64,000 bases of DNA from Neostapfia colusana (lineage: Eukaryota; Streptophyta; Magnoliopsida; Poales; Poaceae). The notes below the pieces were generated by a model. That model was not told the DNA's origin, searched no databases, and was given only the letters and a program-made list of their open reading frames with translations. The translations under genes and the position numbers were made by a program. Positions 57,346 to 64,000 of this stretch are shown here, piece after piece (position 1 is the stretch's first letter; each line of letters opens with the position of its first letter). The DNA lies in NCBI GenBank assembly GCA_030760725.1, contig JASWHV010000008.1, forward strand, positions 28,678,720 through 28,742,719. The letters run 5' to 3'.

Positions 57346-57618
57346 TCTGAAATTCAAAACAGCAGCGATCAGCACATGTCATACTTAAAATTCTATATGA
57401 AACAGTAGGTATTGAAGTGACATATGAATAACTTGCACAACATTCACATATATGATAAAGCACAAACTTCATACAAGATACATTATTCTCGGGTCTCCGA
57501 GAAGTCATGCTCATGTCGTCACCACCTATACATATACTACTGTCTACACGACATGTCACCGATTACAAAAGTTTTCTCTTACACCACCCCCGCTGCCCTA
57601 CTTGGCAACGGTAACTTA
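57346..57618 (-). other. T3 orf0-gag spacer
   Basis: 273 bases ending (minus strand) GAATTTCAGA before the gag ATG. At the orf0 end the sequence GAGTAGTAAGTT contains a GTAAGT donor motif overlapping the stop codon, so the spacer itself could be an intron in this copy. Confidence 0.6.
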
Positions 57619-58581
57619 CTACTCGGAGTAGAACTCGACCTCCTGCAGGTCGTCCTCCTCCGCTATATTTGCTGGTGGCTCCGGGTCCATGACCTCCACT
57701 TCCGGTTCAGGTTCCCACATTGACGGAAAACCCAAAACTACGGGTACGGCACCTACCATCGGTATGCCCATTACTGGAGGTACAAGGTCTTGCAACGCAT
57801 GCACCTCGTCCATGGCCTGGTTGTAGTCCTCTTCCCAACCTTGCCTCTCCTCAATAGCATCATCCCGCTCTTGAGTGAGGACCTCATTCTGCTGGGTCAG
57901 GTCCTGCACCTGTTATTGCAAAGCTGTGATGTCGACGCGGCTTTTCTTTCTCGCCTTCTTTAGACGATGCAACTGATTATGTTGTTCGTTCAGTCGCTTT
58001 ATCGTCGGAAGGAGCACATTGCAGAGTGCACTGTGAGCACTCTCGAAATGGTCTCCACGGCTGGTGCTTTCTTTGAGCTTTGCAGCAAGACAATCCATAT
58101 GAACAGCTTGGCTGACCATCATGGCTTTTCCTGCCCTCCACTGGAGGCTGAGGTTCGCCTCCACGGGTTTGTACCGTGGGCAACCTGGATCTGTTGTCTC
58201 CATGTACCTTTCCCCCCACACATGATTAGCTCGTCCCTCCACCGGAACGAGCGCGTATGGAGTGCCCTCCATAGCTCTCACGTGTAGTTGGCAGAAACGC
58301 GACATGGTGTCACGGGCTGCCACTTGCCACATTTCCTCCGGCTGTCTAACTCTCACCGTAACAGTGAACGGTGCCCAACCGGGTGGCGTAGGTCCTTCAG
58401 GGACTTCGACATGGATGGCCCATGTCTTGTTTCCCTCCTCGCCTTCTTCCTTGGTGAGATACTGCAGTGTCTCCATATATCCGAAATATTGAAGCATTTG
58501 CTTCAACACTTCCGGATAACCACTGCGGCGAGAACAGTGGGATACCACCCACCCGTTCTCCAATTGTCTATCCGCTGTCAT
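57619..58581 (-). pseudogene. T3 orf0, one in-frame stop
   Basis: 320 codons from ATG 58581 (MTADRQLENGW) to TAG 57619. A TAA at 57912-57910 stands where T2 has GAA. N-terminal globular half, Lys-rich coiled coil in the middle, acidic C-terminus (DLQEVEFYSE), all collinear with T2. Directly upstream is TTTCTACAG. The close conservation of the protein between T2 and T3, with indels only in the C-terminal linker, indicates past selection. Function unknown. Confidence 0.85.
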
Positions 58582-60054
58582 CTGTAGAAACATATTTGAG
58601 AAATGTAAAATATTTATTTAAACAGTAAACCATTGAGTTATAACATAAAACATGTCATTGAACTCATAAAACTTGGAAACATAGTTCAAACTTAAACAAA
58701 TTTGACTGCTGATCTGCTGTCCAAGATGACAGCCCTGAACAGTTTCCATTTCAACCTGATTTAGACCATGCCAAAGGCAAAACCAATTCTGAAGCTCAAC
58801 ATCAAAGTTAAAGGTAACTTCAATAGATTTCAAGAAAGTATTTTCTTGGCCTAAGATCGTCCTGGTTCAAAAGTTATCAGATGTCAAAGTTGACAGAATT
58901 TCTGGAGAAAATTGGACAGCACCTCCCTGCTTGAGGTACTGATTTGATCCAAGAATTCCAGTTAATTCTACACCAAATTTGACAAAACTTTCTGTTACAA
59001 AGTTGTAACCCATCTCATGAACTTTTCAGAACTACCTCATTTCCTATTTTTGGATTTTTACGCAGGAAGTTATGCTCAATCTACAGAGAGTTACAGAGAG
59101 TGTTTGCTCTGCCCTGTTTTCTGAACAGTTTCAACTCTACTGCATTTTTCGACTGGTTAAGGGAAGAAAAACCTCTGGACATCAACAGAAAAGTTGTAAA
59201 GCTCTTCCAAAGATTTCCATAAAGGTATCATATGACCCCAACCTCGAAGAACTCAACCTCTATCCTCTGATTAACTTCAGCCTCATTTCAGCTGAAAACA
59301 GGGGACTCTGTCCTTAGTATCCTATAAGTTGAAAACTTGTTAACTTTGAATATCCTGATTAAGGGAAGGAGTTACATCAAAGTTTTAGTGCTCTGGATTA
59401 AAACCTTGAAGTTTTACAATGCAGTTGCTCATTTAATAGAGTGTGACGTCGAAGCGTCACCAGTTCATGTCGGTACTACGTTCCTCACAAAGAAAAACCT
59501 ATACCGGACTTAGCCGGCTTCGTTAGTTTAGTGGCACTAAACGTCTCTCGCACACGGATGCTACTCGTCTACTGATTTGTGGTTAGGTTACCTGCAATTA
59601 ACTCACACAATCGTCAGACTCGGCTGCACACTGAGCCCGGTATCCATACAGTTTGTACACCCGTCGTCATCACTCGCACAGGTGTTCTCAAGCCAAACAT
59701 GCCTTGAGCTACGTGTTCACGTTACTGACCACGTGATGGGGTCTCCTAAACTTGCCCGAAGCACGCCAGGGAAAGGCGTTGCTCGAATACCCCAAACGAC
59801 ATGAAGAGTCATAGAGGATATTAAAGTGGGTCGGGTTACCTGCCACCCGTGGGGCTCCACCCTTCAGCTTGTGCGCACTGGTGGACGTGCACCCCCAAGA
59901 CATAAAACGTCCCGAGATGCACGATTTTCCGACATAAGCAGATAGGTTAGTATGCCACTTTCTATACACTAATAACATCCTTATATGGGTTACTAACTCG
60001 TTCCTCACCGAGTTTTTGAAAAAGATGACCTTTGTAATGTGTTAAACCTCAAGC
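58582..60054 (-). other. T3 5' leader between PBS and orf0
   Basis: About 1.47 kb, non-coding. The part next to orf0 (58582-59170) is shared with T2. The PBS-proximal part contains two perfect hairpins: GTGACG/CGTCAC at 59443-59460 and GTTTAGT/ACTAAAC at 59526-59542. They could be RNA structures in the packaging region; this is inference. Confidence 0.6.
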
Positions 60055-60067
60055 GAGCTCTATACCA
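60055..60067 (-). other. T3 primer binding site
   Basis: Minus-strand TGGTATAGAGCTC, three bases after the LTR end CACGTCA. It matches the initiator tRNA-Met PBS with one missing base. Confidence 0.75.
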
Positions 60068-60298
60068 CGATGACGTGGCACCACAGCCTTGTCGAGCCAG
60101 GATCACGCTGAGGGGTGCTGCGTTGCACAGCACCGGATAACGCACATCAAAGATACAAAGCAGAATCAAAGTTTTATTACATAAACCAGTTTATGAACAT
60201 TTTTACAATAAAATAGTTCAGTTTACACTCACGGGCGTAGACTATGCATCGAGTTCGCGTTCAGCCCGTGAACGTGTCCCCGCTAGCACGCACACACA

Positions 60299-60387
60299 CT
60301 AGCACGGCGGCGTGCACGACTCCCACTTGACGGGGTTTCCCTCTTGGGGTTCCGTCTCTTCCACGGGAGTCCCTTCCTCATAAACCC
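60299..60387 (-). other. T3 5' LTR exon-like segment B
   Basis: Minus strand: GCTTTTGCAG acceptor, 89 nt to TAG, same length and frame as T2 18636-18724. Confidence 0.5.
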
Positions 60388-61344
60388 CTGCAAAAGCTTC
60401 AAACACAAGCAGTGAGCATGATGGCTCAACAAGTCTGGCCCGTCTCTCCTGTACATGAAACTTCTATATGAATGGTTTTAGGGTACATGAGGTAAAATAA
60501 GTTGCAAAGGACTCACCTAATTATTGGGACCTTACTTTCAAGTTTTAGCAGCAGGTTGTTGAGAACCTTACGCTAAAGCACATGTATCTAGCCTGTTATT
60601 TCTACGTCACAGAATAGTGAACAAGTGGTACTCACTGACCGTGAGGGACGGCTATTATAATCGATTTACACCTGCAGGGTCACCCGAATAACCCGTCACG
60701 TACGCCCGTAATCGATGTTGCCTACAGAAACCATCACGGACGTCATACGCAACCACCTTTCACCCGTCAGCGAAATATTGAACCGGTCCTATCGTCCCGA
60801 GCAAGAGGTCTCTGCGCGTGCATCTGCAGTGCCACCAGCTGATTTACACCTCAAGCTCTCAACCTACCCTATGAACGACAGGCAATGCCTCAATACCCAG
60901 CTACCCGAGTTACATCGGTTTCCCGGTTCCCATATAGCCGGTAGGTCTTTGGTACTGTTCTAGCTTGTTCAACAGGCCTGCACATGGCTCGGTCCTCAAT
61001 CGACACAAGCAGAGCTATGGCACCCAAGCCCCAAAGTCCTGCTGCCCTTACTCTCCGCTCAGTCTCATTTTTCTTGCCATGTGATTCATTTGCTATCTTT
61101 ACCCGAGCAATGTGCCTCTAGCCTATTCTCGCGAGTAGATCCAACTACTCGACTTGTACCGAATCCTACTATCTTAGCATTGCAGTACTATAGAGGTTTT
61201 CAAACCTAATCCCAAACCAGGGTTTTCTTGGCTATGCAATTGGGTTTCAAACAAGACTCTAATGCAAGAATTAAGTGGGTGCTCAAAGTAAGTTCTCAAA
61301 ACTGTAAAAGTTTGTAAAAAGGGTTAATGTAAACCGAAGCTTGT

Positions 61345-61425
61345 CTTACTGCTCTTGGTCGTAGGCTAGATGTTCCTCTGGAGTGACGAAGTCTAAGACT
61401 TTGGGTTCCTCCTCAACCTTAGCGA
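61345..61425 (-). other. T3 5' LTR exon-like segment A
   Basis: Minus strand: acceptor-like CATATGTAG, then 81 nt. The last full codon is TAA where T2 has CAA, and the GC donor of T2 is changed (AAG|ACAAGC), so this copy is dead. Confidence 0.5.
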
Positions 61426-62792
61426 CTACATATGATAAATACAAATATGTATCAATTTAAATGCATTTGTATTGAAGTTAAACTTGTGAGAGTTATAAGT
61501 CTTGCTAGACAGATCCAATGACTCTGAAATTTTTACTGTGGTTTGGATACAACCTAAACAGGGACATGGCCAAGTTTCATTTGCAGCAATGCTCATTTGT
61601 GCTCTCCACAAGTAATTATGTACTTGGCCTTAATTGGAGCTCCTAGGGTGTTCTAAGGATTTTCATGGAGCAAGCCATGACTTTCTGAAAACTATATTTT
61701 CAGAGGATTCTAATAGAGTGTGTATCACTTAATTTGAAGGTTCCTAGCCAAATATATGAGCTAAACAACTTCAGAGAAATTCTGAAAATGTTTCTGGACA
61801 TTTTCTATTTTCTCTGGAACAGTTTTATTAATCACACCATTATGTGGATCAAATGAGCTCAAATGGGTCTGAAATTTTTATGGTAACTCAGAGATATTTT
61901 GGTGACCATCCTAGCAAAATTTCAGAATTTTCCTCCAAAGGGTTCTCCTGTTAAAATTCAAAAAATTTAAACTTTGAAGAATTAATTCCGGAAAACTAAG
62001 GATTTTCATAGAGTTAAACTTGATTTTTTGGAAAGTACTCAGAGAGATGAATCCAACAAAATTTTGTTCACTTGATTTGGAGTTTCCTAGCCAAAGTTAT
62101 GTGGTTTTGAAGTTTGAACTAAATCTAAAAATTGGGGAAATGTTTAAAACACTGCACGTGGGTTCCACGCACAGTGTCTTCGTCTACCTCCCGCCAGCGC
62201 CTGAGCGCGCGACGCACAGTGATGGTGGCGCAGTTTGTTCTCAGCCGTTACGGCCTAAGTTTTGACATGGTTTCTTCCTACCTGATCCTTGGAGCACGGC
62301 GCACACGCCGGGCAACTTCTCGGACCTCGACATCGCCGGAAACATAGTCGGCGACGGTGAAGGTGGAACATGAGCTCGGGTCCGATGGTGCTAGCTCGTC
62401 TCGGTAGTGAACACGATCAACCAACGGGTCACAAAGCACCACTAGGGCACGGGGAAGCTAACCCTGCCCTCCTCATGGCTGGAGATCGCCGGGAAAGTAG
62501 ACTTCACCGGCGACCCGAGCTATTTTCACCGGCGGTGGCCAAACTCAGGTGCTCTGCTCATTGGGTTGATCATCCTCGCTAGAATTTGGCTGAGGTAACC
62601 GTGAGGTGCTACTCTAGCTTTAGCACGACCAGGATTTCCAGTGATCAAGTGATCGAGATGAATTTTGAGTTTTGGTTCTTGGAGTTCTATACGGTGATCG
62701 TCGGGAAAATTGAAATTCCGGCTAACCGGCACTATGAGAGAGCTAGGGAGCTCGGGGAGAGCTACTAGACTTTGATGCTAACCTCAGAGACC

Positions 62793-62797
62793 AGTTT
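62793..62797. repeat. G4 target site, left copy
   Basis: agttt directly before the G4 LTR. The partner is outside the window, but the uninterrupted 3' LTR of T3 shows the pre-insertion sequence agtttggcg. Confidence 0.65.
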
Positions 62798-62949
62798 TGT
62801 GACACCCTCAATTTTGATTTCTGCATGCATTCATATTTTAAGTAGAGAAAACATTTTAAAAGAAGTGGAAACAGAGAAAGAATAAAAAAGATAGCCAAAA
62901 AGAGTAAATTCCAGTTCACCAAGGAGCGCCGTAGACACTTCCCACGGCC

Positions 62950-63710
62950 CGCTGGCCACGTGGCGCCTTCGGAGCTCATCCCTGCGAAAGGGGTGAGGTC
63001 CGCCGCTAACTGGCTATGTGGCAGGCTCGGAGCTTGCCTCTGTAAAAGGGGCGAGGTCCGACCCCGTGGGACACGTGTTGCCCCCGGAGCTAGCCTCTAC
63101 GGAGAGGCGAGGCCAGCTCCGCAGGACACGTGTCGTCCCCGGAGCTAGTCTCTGCGGGGAAGCTGGAGGTCCAACCCACGGGACACGTGTCACCCTCGGA
63201 GCCCACCTCCGAGGGGTCCGACACTACCGGACACGTGTCGTCCTCGGAGCTCACCTCTGAGAAGAAGACGTTGTTGGACACGTGTTAACCTCGGAGCTCG
63301 TCTCTGAGAGGAAGGGAGGTCCGACGCTGTTGGACACGTGTCGACCTCAGAGCTCATCTCTGAGCAGGAAGGAGGTCCGGCACTGACACGTGGCACATTC
63401 GGAGCTACCTCCGAAGAGAGGGGAGGTCCGGCACAGACACGTGGCGTACTCAGAGCTCATCTCTGGAGAAAGGGGAGGTCCCAACCCACTAGACACGTGG
63501 CGCACACGGAGCTCACCTCTGAGGGAGAGGGAGGTCCCACCCGCCAGACGCGTGGCGCATGCAGAACTCGCCTCCAAGGAAGAGGGAGGTCCCGCCCACC
63601 TGACACGCGGCACAACCAGAGCTCGCCCCTGAGGAAAAGGGAAGCCCAGGCCCCCGTTGGACACGTGGAGCCTCTGGAGCTTATCCCTGCGGAAGGACAC
63701 AATTCTGAAG
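62950..63710 (+). repeat. About 14 tandem units (47-58 bp) carrying G-box CACGTG
   Basis: Each unit has ACACGTG(T/G)C, then CGGAGCT(C/A), then a cctctg.g/gaggtcc block. Eleven units keep an exact CACGTG (near 62957, 63071, 63127, 63184, 63232, 63279, 63335, 63387, 63438, 63494, 63662); three are degenerate (near 63014, 63549 and 63604). CACGTG is the core of plant G-box/ABRE elements bound by bZIP and bHLH factors. The array lies entirely upstream of the TATA box. Confidence 0.9.
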
Positions 63711-63873
63711 CGGTTTTCCCCTGTACACAAGTACCGGTACTGAGGAAACCGATACGGATTCTTCCACGAATGATACCGCACCAAATCGATTAGAGATAAG
63801 TTGTTAAGATCCAAAAACAAATCAAATAGGACTCTTATTTGAAATAAAATTGGAGGACTCTTCTTTTTCCGGT

Positions 63874-63880
63874 TATAAAT
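63874..63880 (+). promoter_or_regulatory. G4 LTR TATA box
   Basis: TATAAAT in ccggttataaatagaac, about 165 bases downstream of the last G-box unit. The leader would start near 63905 and begins with aacatcttctcaagc-like sequence. Confidence 0.7.
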
Positions 63881-64000
63881 AGAACCCGAAACACCCCTTG
63901 GTCGTAACATCTTCTCAAGCTGACAACTTAGAAGCTCTAGCCCCCAAACTCGCCAAGCTAAACCCCTTCACCGGAGTTCAACCACCGGTGAGACCACCGA

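Larger units (their letters stand above)
49962..62797 (-). mobile_element. T3: Tekay-like Ty3/Gypsy element (minus strand), 5' LTR interrupted by G4
   Basis: Reading from right to left: 5' LTR (truncated by G4), PBS, leader, orf0, spacer, gag-pol, polypurine tract, 3' LTR. It is the same family as T2 with collinear genes. It is inserted in the S7 3' LTR; the bases 49957-49961 (aatca) are the expected target copy. Confidence 0.9.
60071..62797 (-). repeat. T3 5' LTR, truncated by G4
   Basis: Minus-strand end CACGTCA at 60071. Homology to the 3' LTR continues to 62797 (gagaccagttt), where G4 is inserted; the 3' LTR continues ggcgcgc at the same point. It contains intact exon-like segments B (60299-60387) and A (61345-61425) and the DNA between them. 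Confidence 0.88.
62798..64000 (+). mobile_element. G4: 5' end of a Gypsy-type LTR, runs off the window
   Basis: Begins TGTGACACCC, the terminus type also seen in T1 (TGTAACACCC). About 1.1 kb of U3 with a G-box tandem array is followed by a TATA box at 63874 and leader DNA to the window end. No coding sequence is visible, so family and completeness are unknown. Confidence 0.75.

Noticed and set aside
62960..63910. Several long ORFs on both strands at the right edge
   Set aside because: They are translations of the G-box tandem repeat; open frames come from the repeat period and GC content.

Overview
The window is a stack of LTR retrotransposons nested inside one another. I see no intact host gene, rRNA, tRNA or CRISPR array. 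The element types point to repeat-rich heterochromatin of a grass (Poaceae): Tekay/RIRE3-like chromoviruses with an extra upstream ORF, CRM-like chromoviruses, and a Sirevirus of the Opie/Ji type with a third ORF. The organism call is inference from family recognition only. Element names used here: T1, T2, T3 = Tekay-like Ty3/Gypsy; C5, C8 = CRM-like Ty3/Gypsy; P6, P9 = Ty1/Copia; S7 = Sirevirus (Copia); L10 = solo Sirevirus-type LTR; G4 = Gypsy-type LTR at the right edge.

Left complex (1-22340). T1 (+) has an uninterrupted 1489-codon gag-pol and a 3.4-kb 3' LTR ending at 8471. It sits inside the 5' leader of T2 (+), whose orf0 and gag-pol carry stop codons and whose 4.05-kb 3' LTR ends at 18954. 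T2 in turn sits inside the gag-pol of C8 (-), of which the gag remnant, leader, PBS and one LTR (21468-22233) are visible.

Middle (22344-29015). A promoter-like GC-rich stretch is followed by the decayed Copia element P9 (+), its 3' LTR, and an unrecognised 134-aa ORF.

Right complex (29016-64000). Copia P6 (-) is the oldest host. It was split first by C5 (+; 29348-38485, target duplication gtgaa on both sides), which holds solo LTR L10 (33752-35457, target duplication ccttt on both sides). P6 was also split by Sirevirus S7 (+; from 40595). The 3' LTR of S7 is split by T3 (-; from 49962), whose 5' LTR is split by G4 (+; from 62798).

The most interesting signals are not in the pol genes. (1) Tekay LTRs contain two short, frame-preserving exon-like segments bounded by splice consensus, including apparent GC-AG introns, conserved in T1, T2 and T3. 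(2) In T2 and T3 a splice-acceptor-like sequence abuts the start codons of both orf0 and gag; in T1 the same is seen at gag, its orf0 start being outside the window. (3) The Sirevirus carries an internal copy of its LTR promoter architecture (palindrome CGGACATGTCCG plus a TATA box inside a hairpin) just upstream of ORF3, followed by a probable intron. (4) Two Sirevirus-type LTRs carry arrays of the same palindrome with AT versus TA cores. (5) The G4 LTR promoter contains about 14 tandem units, most with a CACGTG G-box.
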